From NCBI RefSeq assembly GCF_001665235.1, contig NZ_LZSC01000082.1, positions 176,302-240,301 on the forward strand: DNA of 64,000 nt, given 5' to 3'. This document shows, one piece after another, positions 1 through 7,976 of this stretch; the stretch's first letter is position 1; the number at the start of each line of letters is the position of its first letter. A program made the translations under genes and the position numbers. The stretch comes from Mycobacterium sp. 1100029.7. Lineage in GTDB: Bacteria > Actinomycetota > Actinomycetes > Mycobacteriales > Mycobacteriaceae. The notes under the pieces were generated by a model that ran no database searches, had not been told where the DNA came from, and worked only from the letters and a program-made list of their open reading frames with translations.

Positions 1-779
1 GGCGCGATCACGATGTTGGCGATCGGCAGCCGCCCGGTCTCCACGCCGTTGACCGTGGCCACCGCGTAGGTGACATCCTGGGTGCCCGGAGCTCCCGGGT
101 CCTCGACGACCTGGCGGCTCATGTTCATGTCGGGGTCTTCGACCCGGTGCGCGTTGGGCGGCAGCGGAACTCGCTCGGTCACCTTCTCGATGCGGTTACG
201 TGTCACCTGGATCTGCATGCCGTCGGTGATCGGCGACGTCGCACTGGGCAGCACCTGGTCGCTGTCCTGCAGCGGTGCGCCCGCGGCATTGAGCAGCCCG
301 GCGACGTTCGGAGCCGGCAGATGCACCGTGCGAACGTTGCCGCCGTCGTTGATCTGGACGGTCTTGGCGCTCACGACCGGCAGTGCCATGCCGGCCAGCG
401 GCACCCGGCTGCCGCGCGAGGCCGCGGCCGGCGCGGTGTCGGTCATCGCGAGCTGGGCCAGCGCCTCGTCCACGGTCGACGCCGTCGTCCACACCTGCTT
501 GGTGTCGCGGCCGTCCAGCGAGATCTGCAGCGGCCGGCTGCGACGCAGCACGATCTTGTCGGCGTTGTGCACCTGGACGTCCGCGGCGGGGTAGAGATCG
601 TCACGCTGGTCGACGACATAGCCGTTCTCTTCGACGATGTCGATCACGCGAGACTTCATGGTGGTCACTCGCATCGCGATGCCGTCGACGGTCAATGTCA
701 CCGTCTTGGATACCGAGACCGCGAAGGCGCCGGCGAAGGCGAGTACTAAAAGCAGCCCTCCGACTACGAGCCGCAACAT
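1..779 (-). CDS. rpfB: Resuscitation-promoting factor RpfB, N-terminal part (runs off the window)
   Basis: Cell-envelope protein whose C-terminal lysozyme-like domain cleaves peptidoglycan and helps dormant mycobacteria resume growth. Only the first 259 or so residues are here. Visible parts are one N-terminal hydrophobic segment (residues about 4-22), three repeated DUF348-type modules rich in KTV, VDEALAQL and APNVAG motifs, and the start of the G5 domain (KVTERVPLPPNA). The catalytic domain lies outside the window. The start is an ATG at 779; a second in-frame ATG at 782 is possible. The gene follows tatD on the same strand, as in M. tuberculosis (Rv1008-Rv1009). Oddity: the residue before KTVTLTVDG is Ser, where the M. 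tuberculosis protein, as recalled, has a lipobox Cys, so this copy may be a membrane-anchored protein without a lipid. Identification is very secure. Confidence 0.95.
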   Translation of the reverse strand, partial: MLRLVVGGLLLVLAFAGAFAVSVSKTVTLTVDGIAMRVTTMKSRVIDIVEENGYVVDQRDDLYPAADVQVHNADKIVLRRSRPLQISLDGRDTKQVWTTASTVDEALAQLAMTDTAPAAASRGSRVPLAGMALPVVSAKTVQINDGGNVRTVHLPAPNVAGLLNAAGAPLQDSDQVLPSATSPITDGMQIQVTRNRIEKVTERVPLPPNAHRVEDPDMNMSRQVVEDPGAPGTQDVTYAVATVNGVETGRLPIANIVIA

Positions 780-961
780 CATTGATGGGGTCTGATGAAG
801 TTTTGTCAGTACAGTCAACGCGCGTCTACCCCGAACTCAGCAACCACTTAACGACCTACCCAGCAGCATTCGACAACAGTTCAATAAACCAACGATTCGA
901 TCACAAGACGGTAACGAACCGGTCAACCTGGAGCAACTCCGGCGCGGATGTGTTGTGGAAA

Positions 962-1816
962 TCACCCGGCGGGTGCAGCGAGTCCGTAGACCCGCCCGGC
1001 ATTGCTCGTGGTGATTCGCGCCAGTTCTGGTGCCGGACGATCGAGCAGTTCCGCGATCGCCCGGACAGTATATGGAAGGCAATAGGGCTCGTTGGGCGCG
1101 CCGCGATAAGGATGTGGTGTCAAAAAGGGCGCATCCGTTTCCACCAGCAGCTGCTCGACGGGGATCAGCGGCACCGCCTCGCGCAGCGCGCGGGCGTTAC
1201 GGAAGCTGGCCGTCCCGGACAGGCTGAGTAGCCACCCGGCGTCGACACAGGTGCGCGCCATGGCGCTGTCGGACGAAAAGCAATGGAAGATCACCACGTC
1301 GGGTGCACCCTCGGCGCGCAGCACGTCGAGCACCTCGGCATCGGCATCCCGGTTGTGGATCATCAGGGGTTTGCCGCATCGCTTGGCCAGGTCGATGTGC
1401 CATGCAAAAGCCTCCCGCTGCACCTCGGGTGCGGCGCAGCCGTCCAGCCGGCCGGGCCAGTACATGTCCATGCCCGTCTCGCCGACGGCCACCACGCGCG
1501 GGTGTGCGACCAGCGTCTCGATCTCAGCCCGCGCGGCGTCGTCGAGGGCGTCCGCACGAGTGGGATGCAGCGCGACCGCGGCGTACACCCGCGAATCCCA
1601 GTCGGCGGCGCGCGTCACCCAGCGGGCCGAGTCCAGATCGTCGGCGATGGTGACGGCGGCGCCGACGCCGACCGCGGCGGCGCGGTCCATGATGGCCGCC
1701 ACCCCGTCGGCATCCTCGGCACCGCATGCGTCGAGGTGAGTGTGGGCATCGATCAGGGGCGCCAACGGTTCCGGGGCGGGCGGGGCTTCTCGTTTACCAG
1801 GTCGGCTGGAGCTCAC
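962..1816 (-). CDS. tatD: TatD-family metal-dependent deoxyribonuclease
   Basis: TIM-barrel metal-dependent hydrolase of the TatD family, thought to trim DNA 3' ends. The 284-residue product shows the metal ligands of the family in order: DAHTHLD near the N-terminus, the Glu of AVGETGMD, HNRDAD, HCFSS and ETDAPFLTPHP. The open frame extends far upstream inside metG on the other strand, but homology begins only around residue 20. A GTG at 1816 is preceded by a TATTGT -10 box six bases away, which fits a leaderless start. The gene is divergent from metG with 24 bases between the two start codons, and rpfB follows about 180 bases downstream. The order metS-tatD-rpfB is the same in M. tuberculosis. 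Confidence 0.93.
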   Translation of the reverse strand: MSSSRPGKREAPPAPEPLAPLIDAHTHLDACGAEDADGVAAIMDRAAAVGVGAAVTIADDLDSARWVTRAADWDSRVYAAVALHPTRADALDDAARAEIETLVAHPRVVAVGETGMDMYWPGRLDGCAAPEVQREAFAWHIDLAKRCGKPLMIHNRDADAEVLDVLRAEGAPDVVIFHCFSSDSAMARTCVDAGWLLSLSGTASFRNARALREAVPLIPVEQLLVETDAPFLTPHPYRGAPNEPYCLPYTVRAIAELLDRPAPELARITTSNAGRVYGLAAPAG

Positions 1817-1822
1817 GCGCAC

Positions 1823-1832
1823 ACAATAGGGT
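1823..1832. promoter_or_regulatory. Bidirectional leaderless promoter between tatD and metG
   Basis: The ten bases ACAATAGGGT contain a TAGGGT -10 box for metG (1827-1832, 8 bases before its ATG) and, on the minus strand, a TATTGT -10 box for tatD (1823-1828, 6 bases before its GTG). The two hexamers share the central TA. The spacing is what mycobacterial leaderless transcripts show. This is inferred from sequence only. Confidence 0.6.
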
Positions 1833-1840
1833 GAATCTCG

Positions 1841-3394
1841 ATGAGGCCCTATTACGTCACCACTGCGATCGCGTATCCAAACGGCGCGCCGCACGTGGGT
1901 CACGCCTACGAATACATCGCGACCGACGCGATCGCCCGATTCAAGCGGCTCGACGGCTTTGACGTGCGCTTCCTGACCGGAACCGACGAGCATGGCCAGA
2001 AGGTCGCCGAGACCGCGGCCGCCGCGGGGGTGCCGACCGCGGAGCTGGCTCGTCGCAATTCCGATGTGTTCCAGCGCATGCAGGAGGCGCTGAACATCTC
2101 GTTCGACCGTTTCATCCGCACCACCGACCCGGATCACCACGAGGCGTCCAAGGAGATCTGGCGCCGCATGGAAGCCGCCGGAGACATTTACCTGGCCACC
2201 TATTCCGGGTGGTATTCGGTGCGCGACGAGCGGTACTTCACCGACTCCGAGACCGAGGTCATCGACGGCGTCCGCGTCGCCACCGAGACCCGGGCCCCGG
2301 TGACCTGGAGCGAGAAGGAGCAGACCTACTTCTTCCGGCTCTCCGCCTACGCCGACAAGCTGCTGGCCCACTACGACGCCAACCCCGACTTCATCGGACC
2401 CGAGGTGCGCCGCAACGAGGTGGTCAGTTTCGTCTCCGGCGGGCTCACCGACTTCTCGATCTCGCGCACCACATTCGACTGGGGCGTGCCGGTGCCCGAG
2501 CATCCCGACCACGTGATGTACGTGTGGGTCGACGCCCTGACCAACTACCTGACCGGCGCCGGGTTCCCCGACACCGAATCCGACTTGTTCCGCCGCTACT
2601 GGCCGGCCGATCTGCACATGATCGGCAAGGACATCATCAGGTTCCACGCGGTGTACTGGCCGGCATTTCTGATGTCAGCCGGAATCGAGTTGCCGCGAAG
2701 GGTTTTCGCGCACGGGTTCCTGCACAACCGCGGCGAGAAGATGAGCAAGTCGGTGGGTAACACCATCGACCCGGTGGCGCTGGCGGACGCCTTCGGCGTG
2801 GACCAGCTGCGTTACTTCCTGTTGCGCGAGGTGCCGTTTGGCCAGGACGGCAGCTACAGCGAAGAGGCGATCATCAACCGGATCAACACCGATCTGGCCA
2901 ACGAGTTGGGAAATTTGGCGCAACGGTCGCTGTCGATGATCGCCAAAAACCTCAATGGCGTGCTGCCCGAACCCGGCGAATTCAGCGCCGCCGACACCGC
3001 CCTGCTGCAAACCGCCGACTCGTTGCTGGAGCGGGTGCGGGCCAGTTTCGACGATCAGGCGATGCACCTGGCGCTGGAGGCGATCTGGCTGATGCTGGGC
3101 GAAGCCAACCGGTACTTTTCGGCCGAGCAGCCCTGGGTGCTGCGCAAGAGCGAATCCGAGGCCGACCAGGTCCGATTCCGCACCGTGCTGTACACCACAT
3201 GCGAGGCGGTCCGGATCGCGGCGCTGCTGGTCCTGCCGGTGATGCCGGAATCTTCGGACAAGTTGCTGGACCTTCTCGGGCATCCCGCCGAACAGCGGAC
3301 GTTTAGCGAGATCTCCAACCGGCTAACCCCCGGCTCGGTGTTACCGCCGCCCACCGGGGTTTTTCCGCGGTATCAGCCAACTCCCGAAGAGTAG
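1841..3394 (+). CDS. metG: Methionyl-tRNA synthetase
   Basis: Charges tRNA-Met with methionine in the cytoplasm. The 517-residue product carries the class I signatures: the HIGH-type motif HVGH at residues 18-21 and KMSKS at 300-304, with the anticodon-binding helical domain after it. Length agrees with the mycobacterial enzyme (about 519). It lacks the C-terminal tRNA-binding extension found in longer MetG proteins. The ATG at 1841 has no ribosome binding site but lies 8 bases after a TAGGGT -10 box, so a leaderless message is likely. It is divergent from tatD. Orthologue of metS (Rv1007c). Confidence 0.97.
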   Translation: MRPYYVTTAIAYPNGAPHVGHAYEYIATDAIARFKRLDGFDVRFLTGTDEHGQKVAETAAAAGVPTAELARRNSDVFQRMQEALNISFDRFIRTTDPDHHEASKEIWRRMEAAGDIYLATYSGWYSVRDERYFTDSETEVIDGVRVATETRAPVTWSEKEQTYFFRLSAYADKLLAHYDANPDFIGPEVRRNEVVSFVSGGLTDFSISRTTFDWGVPVPEHPDHVMYVWVDALTNYLTGAGFPDTESDLFRRYWPADLHMIGKDIIRFHAVYWPAFLMSAGIELPRRVFAHGFLHNRGEKMSKSVGNTIDPVALADAFGVDQLRYFLLREVPFGQDGSYSEEAIINRINTDLANELGNLAQRSLSMIAKNLNGVLPEPGEFSAADTALLQTADSLLERVRASFDDQAMHLALEAIWLMLGEANRYFSAEQPWVLRKSESEADQVRFRTVLYTTCEAVRIAALLVLPVMPESSDKLLDLLGHPAEQRTFSEISNRLTPGSVLPPPTGVFPRYQPTPEE

Positions 3395-3460
3395 TGACGA
3401 GAAACGCAACAATGGCACCGAATCGCCGTCTGACGCCTGCGTTAGGAATTAGTGTCAAAC

Positions 3461-3895
3461 ATGACCTCTGGCATAGACCATAATCGGCCTGTGGAGCGAC
3501 GACAGAATCGGCACCAGCTCAATCAATCGCCGATGACCACCTTGAAACAGTTGCCCGCCTTGGTGGTGCTGGAGCGGATTCCGGTCCCGGTGCTGGCAGT
3601 CGGTGACGACGGCACGATCTTGTTCACCAACACCGCATTCGCGGAAATGGTGGGCTACGAACCGGAAGAAGTCCTCGCGCTGCGGTTCCGCGAAGTTTTC
3701 CACGAGGCCCCGGATTCGGAATCTTTATTGTCGGTCGTTCATGCGCTGGCGAATATGGTCGTCGAATTGGCACACAAGGACGGCTCGGTGGTCCGCGCGT
3801 TGATGAGCAAGTCGGTGGGGATGCGCGCCGACGACCGATTCGCCCTTGCGACGTTCCAGGACCTGACCGAGCAGCTCTGGGACGACGAGCGTTAG
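3461..3895 (+). CDS. Small single-PAS-domain protein
   Basis: A protein of about 144 residues with one PAS fold and nothing else: the stretch PVPVLAVGDDGTILFTN is followed by AFAEMVGYEPEEVL and ends with DLTEQLWDDE, the usual end of a PAS core before a linker. Such stand-alone PAS proteins sense a ligand, redox state or partner, but no output domain is present, so the role is unknown. Start choice is open. ATG 3461 lies 5 bases after a TAGTGT -10-like box; GTG 3452 and ATG 3533 (nearer the PAS core) are alternatives. It sits between metG and the accessory region and may act with the GGDEF-EAL protein at 26-28 kb, which is conjecture. Confidence 0.8.
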   Translation: MTSGIDHNRPVERRQNRHQLNQSPMTTLKQLPALVVLERIPVPVLAVGDDGTILFTNTAFAEMVGYEPEEVLALRFREVFHEAPDSESLLSVVHALANMVVELAHKDGSVVRALMSKSVGMRADDRFALATFQDLTEQLWDDER

Positions 3896-3914
3896 CGCCT
3901 GACGGCGCCGCCCG

Positions 3915-5906
3915 TCACCCCCGCAACCGGTGCCGGGTACGCAGCAGGATCACCGCGGCACCGACGATCGTCACAGCGATCCAGCCGCCACCGAGCCACC
4001 ACAGCCAGCCCAGGTCGGAGTGATTGTCCGGCGGGGCAATGGGATTGGCCGTCGGCGAGTGGTCGACAGTCACCGGGTCTTGTCCGGCCACGGCCACCAC
4101 CGCCACGCCCTTGAGTCGCTGCCAGCGCTTGTTGTTGTCGCCGCCCAGCCACCTGATCAGCTCGTCGACCTGAGCCGAGGTGCCGTTGGACGTCGCGACC
4201 AGCAGCGAGCGGCCGTGGTTGAACACCGTTTGCAGGGTGGCGAACTTCATCACCGGGTCCAGCGTCAGCGTGGTCGGCTTGCCGTCAGAAGTGTTGGCGT
4301 TGACCGTGATCGGCCCGCTCGGCCCGGCGGACACCGGGAGCACGACGTTGGAATGGTTCCAGCCGTCGGGCGAAATCAGAATCGCGGGATTCGACGAATC
4401 GATGGCCTGCTGCACGCTCGTCACGTGGGTGTAGATCGGCGTCGAGCTGATCCGCTGCAGCCCCACGATCAGGTTGATCGCGCGCAGGGTGTCGGGCAAC
4501 GAGTGCGCCTCGATGCCGACCTGGACTCGCGGCATCAGCGCTTGCGGCATCGACTGGAAGCCGTCGGGCACCGGCGGGGCGGCCGGCTTGCTCTCAATGG
4601 TGGTGTCGCCGTTGATGTTCAGGTTCAGCAGCTGGTTCCCGGGCCCGGCGGTGTAGAAGTCGCCGCAGTGCCCGACGTTGCTCGCCACGTCGAGCACCAC
4701 ATCGAGACTGGTGTATCGCTGCAGCAGCCGATCGGGCACGTCGATCCAGCGGTCGATGGTGCCCTTGCCGTCGGTCGGGAAGTGATCGATGGTCTCCGGG
4801 CCGATCGTGACCGCGATCTGGCCGCCGATGTTGGACGGCGTCGGGGTGTAGGACCCCTGTAGGTGCACCCGCACCCCGCGCACCGACCGGCCGAACTTGG
4901 TCTGGTCGAGTGCGATCGACGTCCGCGGCTGCAGCGAGGTGGCGTTGGCCACCGGCTGTCCGAGCTCGCGCATCGTCGTACTGTCACCGGGCCGTTGCAG
5001 GTTGGGTTTCAGTTGGTCCGCGACGGCCTTGGAGGAGACCGCGAGCTGGGACAGGTCGCTGAACAGCACGGCGGTGTCGGATTCGTCGGCCTCCCCGAGC
5101 GGGCCCGACATCAACAGCCAGGTCGCCGACCCGGACCCTTGCAGGGCGAGGCCGTTGTCCGACCCTTCCTTGACGACGATCTGGCGTTCCAGCGATTGCG
5201 GCGGCGCCGGGGGCGCAACCTGTCCTTCCGGCAACGGGACGACGGCGATCTCGGGGTTCTGCCTGCCGTAGTGCGATGCGGCCGAAGCGGCCAGTTGAAT
5301 CGCGGTGTCGCTCTCGGCCGTCGACGGCGATTGCGGCAGATATATAGACAGCTTCTTCAGCACCGGCGGCAGGAAGTGGGCGACCGTGGTGGGCGGCTGT
5401 TCGACGCCGGTGTAACTGATCGCCGGACTGGACAGTCGCAGCGGGCTTTCCGGATACAGGCAGACCCCGTCCTGCGGCACCAGGTAGGTCCGCAGCGTCA
5501 CGGTCAGCCAGTTGTCGACGACTTCCGCCCCGGCCAGCGGGATCACCAGCGGCGACTGATCGGCGGTGGGCAGGTTCAACCGCGCGAGAGTGCGCTGATC
5601 CTGCGACAGGGTCAATGTCCCGGACCGCAGGTTGATCGGCAGTTCGACGACCGCGTTCAGGCTGGTCGGCGTCAGGCCGCGCAACACCGGCACCGTGAGC
5701 TGCTGGGTGCTGGTCAGGCCCCAGAACTCCAGGTTGGGGGCAGACCCGAGGTCACCCAGCGACAGGGTCAGCGAGTCCGTAGTCGGCGCCGTATCCGACG
5801 GCGCGCTCCATGACGGCGGGGCGCTCAACACCAGGAACCCGATGACACCGACCAGAGCAACAAGTCTGCCTACATACTTCCGGTACACCACCGGAACAGT
5901 ATGCAT
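3915..5906 (-). CDS. BcsB-like exported membrane-anchored protein
   Basis: Exported protein of about 663 residues with an N-terminal hydrophobic signal (LVALVGVIGFLVLSAPPSWSA), a long extracytoplasmic part and one C-terminal membrane helix followed by a basic tail. The pattern (LTLSLGDLG, PVLRGLTPTSLNAVVELPINLRSGTLTL, DGVCLYPESPLRL, LSIYLPQS) is that of BcsB, the cellulose-synthase partner that guides a polysaccharide outward. No BcsA-type synthase is in the window. It lies first after metG, the position of Rv1006 in M. tuberculosis, and may be its orthologue; that link is from position only. ATG 5906 is chosen because the upstream 27 codons look non-coding and the signal begins just after it. 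Its link to the adjacent polysaccharide genes is inferred. Confidence 0.7.
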   Translation of the reverse strand: MHTVPVVYRKYVGRLVALVGVIGFLVLSAPPSWSAPSDTAPTTDSLTLSLGDLGSAPNLEFWGLTSTQQLTVPVLRGLTPTSLNAVVELPINLRSGTLTLSQDQRTLARLNLPTADQSPLVIPLAGAEVVDNWLTVTLRTYLVPQDGVCLYPESPLRLSSPAISYTGVEQPPTTVAHFLPPVLKKLSIYLPQSPSTAESDTAIQLAASAASHYGRQNPEIAVVPLPEGQVAPPAPPQSLERQIVVKEGSDNGLALQGSGSATWLLMSGPLGEADESDTAVLFSDLSQLAVSSKAVADQLKPNLQRPGDSTTMRELGQPVANATSLQPRTSIALDQTKFGRSVRGVRVHLQGSYTPTPSNIGGQIAVTIGPETIDHFPTDGKGTIDRWIDVPDRLLQRYTSLDVVLDVASNVGHCGDFYTAGPGNQLLNLNINGDTTIESKPAAPPVPDGFQSMPQALMPRVQVGIEAHSLPDTLRAINLIVGLQRISSTPIYTHVTSVQQAIDSSNPAILISPDGWNHSNVVLPVSAGPSGPITVNANTSDGKPTTLTLDPVMKFATLQTVFNHGRSLLVATSNGTSAQVDELIRWLGGDNNKRWQRLKGVAVVAVAGQDPVTVDHSPTANPIAPPDNHSDLGWLWWLGGGWIAVTIVGAAVILLRTRHRLRG

Positions 5907-6002
5907 TCTTTCGGTACGTTGTCGAAACGGCACGCAGATTCCGGCGCTCAAACCGGTCGACGACGGGCGCGAATTGGGGCCTGGCATGCCGTTTGCCCTG
6001 GA

Positions 6003-6710
6003 CTAGCCGGTTTCTGAGACCTGGACGGTCTCGCTGCGAGACACCGCCGGCCGGGCGTGGCGCATCGCCTCCCGGCTGAGGAACTGGCGGAAGTACGGCA
6101 GCGACGCCTCCGACACCACCCCGGGAAGCAGCAGTTCCCATACCCGCGTCAGCCGCGCGAGGTCGGCGGCGACATCGTTGGGCGCGTCCTGGCCGGACAT
6201 CGCGTCGGCAAGCGCCCGGGTGCCGAACAGTGCGCCGACGATCGACTCGCTGAACACCACCGGGTCAAGGTCTTTTTGCAGGTCACCCTCGGTGATCGCA
6301 CGCCTGGCCTCGGCTGCGAGCGACTCGACCAAGCCCGTGCAGAAGTGGCCGGCGGCATCGTTGAAGCCGCGCAACGTGCAGGTCAGGTGCTCGGCCGCAT
6401 GAGCTGTTTCATCCGAGCTCAGCATTCCGACGATGGTGAAGGTGCCGTGCAGCAGGTTCTCGAGACCGGGCGATGCCGCCCCGCATACGTTTCGGAATCC
6501 CGCGAGGATGGTCGTGCCACCCTCTTCGATGATGGCGGACGCGAGCGATTCTTTGGAGTCGAAGTGGTGGTAGAGGGCACCTTTGGTCATCCCGGTGCGC
6601 TCGATGATGGTGCCCCAGCCGGCTGCCGAATACCCGACCTCGCCGAACACCTCGATGGCGGCGGTGAGGATCTTTCGCCGAGTGACCTCAGACCGGACCT
6701 GGCGCGCCAT
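6003..6710 (-). CDS. TetR-family regulator (ScbR/ArpA-like), copy 1
   Basis: DNA-binding repressor of 235 residues. The N-terminal helix-turn-helix is clear (RRKILTAAIEVFGEVGY, then MTKGALYHHFDSKESLA), and the remainder is an all-helical ligand domain. The overall pattern resembles gamma-butyrolactone-receptor-like TetR proteins of actinobacteria. It is a paralogue of the next gene: both end with a motif of the form YFRQFLxR. A good ribosome site (GGAGGA) lies 9 bases before the ATG. The two regulators are tandem, upstream of and divergent from the PPE-polysaccharide operon, so they are the natural candidates to control it. The ligand is unknown. Confidence 0.88.
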   Translation of the reverse strand: MARQVRSEVTRRKILTAAIEVFGEVGYSAAGWGTIIERTGMTKGALYHHFDSKESLASAIIEEGGTTILAGFRNVCGAASPGLENLLHGTFTIVGMLSSDETAHAAEHLTCTLRGFNDAAGHFCTGLVESLAAEARRAITEGDLQKDLDPVVFSESIVGALFGTRALADAMSGQDAPNDVAADLARLTRVWELLLPGVVSEASLPYFRQFLSREAMRHARPAVSRSETVQVSETG

Positions 6711-6828
6711 TACCCCTGTTCCTCCGGAGTTTCATCGGGTGCGCAGATTCGGTGAACTCGTCTCACATTGCGCCGCAACAGCATCAAGATTAACAGGCTT
6801 GACCGTCCAGATCCGACGTTCGGCCAGG

Positions 6829-7503
6829 TTAGGAGGGCTCCGGGACGGAGCTGGTGTTGATCGCCAGCGCGGCGCGGCGCCTCAGGAACTGGCGGAAGTA
6901 GTCGACCCGGTCGGGCGCCAGGATGCCAGCCAACAGCAGGCCCCAGCACTTTTCGAGGTCGGTCAGGAACCGTTCCGGCTCGTCGAGATCGCTGGTTTTC
7001 CGCAGCCCCATGTGCAGGGAGACCATCATGCGTCCGACGTCCTCGGGCTCGCAGCGCTGGTCGATGTCGCCCTCGGCGATGGCCTGCTCGACCACTTCGG
7101 CCAGGGCTTTGACCCACTGGTCCAGCAGCCTCGCCTGGAGTCCTTCCGACCGCCCGACCGACTCGATCAGGTTGAGTCCGGCCCGGACCGAATCCGTCTT
7201 GATGTCCTGAATCGCGATCAGATACGAGAAGTCGATCAGGGTCTCCAACCCGGATAACCCGCGCGTGACCAGGTCTTGGACCGCCGTCGTGCCGGCGTTG
7301 GTCTGCTTGTCGATGATCGCGACCGCCAGCGCGTGCTTGGACCGGAAGTGGAAGTACATCGCACCCTTGGTCAGCTCTGCTTCGGCCAGGATGTCGTCGA
7401 GCCCGACCTCGTGATACGCCCGTCGAGCGAACTGGTGCGACGCGGCACGCAAGATGTGTCGGCGTGTCGCATCGGCACGCCCGTCGGTGGAGTGGGTCGT
7501 CAT
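6829..7503 (-). CDS. TetR-family regulator (ScbR/ArpA-like), copy 2
   Basis: TetR repressor of 224 residues with helix-turn-helix at residues about 10-58 (RRHILRAASHQFARRAY, LTKGAMYFHFRSKHALA) and a helical ligand domain. It is related along its whole length to the neighbouring regulator 118 bases downstream, so the pair is an old duplication. The open frame runs 67 codons further upstream, but that part looks non-coding; the ATG at 7503 starts right before the conserved fold. It is transcribed away from the PPE gene, with a 473-base intergenic region between, the usual arrangement for a TetR protein that controls the divergent operon. Confidence 0.88.
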   Translation of the reverse strand: MTTHSTDGRADATRRHILRAASHQFARRAYHEVGLDDILAEAELTKGAMYFHFRSKHALAVAIIDKQTNAGTTAVQDLVTRGLSGLETLIDFSYLIAIQDIKTDSVRAGLNLIESVGRSEGLQARLLDQWVKALAEVVEQAIAEGDIDQRCEPEDVGRMMVSLHMGLRKTSDLDEPERFLTDLEKCWGLLLAGILAPDRVDYFRQFLRRRAALAINTSSVPEPS

Positions 7504-7827
7504 CGGGGCAGAAATCTTACTTCTCCGGCATCGGGTGACGGTAAATCGGGACCGCTGGGCGAGCGCCGCACGGGGCCGGGCAAACCTGTCGTGCTCGCCG
7601 CGACGGAGCCGTGAACCATCCCCTGACCTGGGTTGATCGCCTCCATGTCGACGATGCCTTCCTCGAGCAGGGCGCACATCTCGGCTCATCAGCGAATCGC
7701 GCAACCATGCACCGCGCTTCTCGGGACGACATATGAACTGTCTCTGAGGTTAGCAGCTGGTTCCCGGAATCAACGGCGGTGTTCACACGACCTGCGATAC
7801 CTGTCGTCAGGATCACTCCCGTTTTTG

Positions 7828-7858
7828 TTGACTTTTAGTATGTTTTTTGGGTTATTAT
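7828..7858 (+). promoter_or_regulatory. Candidate promoter of the PPE-polysaccharide operon
   Basis: TTGACT at 7828-7833 and TATTAT at 7853-7858, 19 bases apart, inside the AT-rich patch. The spacing is at the long end for a housekeeping promoter. A transcript from here would have a leader of about 110 bases before the PPE start. Confidence 0.45.
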
Positions 7859-7903
7859 TAGCTCGTCAGTTTGTAGCAGCATTTCGCCGGGGATGGGAAG
7901 CAC

Positions 7904-7963
7904 ATGTTGTTCGTCAGCACCACGCCGATCGCACAGGCCGCATCGGCCGCCGCGGTCCGCTGA
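7904..7963 (+). pseudogene. Possible PE gene remnant just before the PPE gene
   Basis: A 19-codon open frame with a plausible ribosome site (GGGAAG) encodes MLFVSTTPIAQAASAAAVR. PE proteins start with a pattern close to MSFV.T.PEA.AAAA, so the first 15 residues fit, and the position (13 bases before a PPE start) is where a PE partner normally sits. A full PE domain is about 100 residues, so if real this is a truncated gene or has become a leader peptide. The match is short and could be chance. Confidence 0.4.
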
Positions 7964-7976
7964 CCAGGGATTTCAC

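Larger units (their letters stand above)
7504..7976. promoter_or_regulatory. Long divergent intergenic region before the PPE operon
   Basis: No convincing full-length gene. Contains a strikingly AT-rich patch at about 7820-7865 in an otherwise GC-rich genome, a promoter candidate there, and a 19-codon open frame that looks like the start of a PE gene. A short inverted repeat CCTG-tcgt-CAGG lies at about 7800-7811. Open frames covering the region on both strands have no family pattern. It probably holds the operators of the two TetR regulators. Confidence 0.6.

Noticed and set aside
1817..2647. Upstream extension of the tatD frame
   Set aside because: It runs antisense through metG and carries no family pattern; the fold and a leaderless -10 box support the GTG at 1816.
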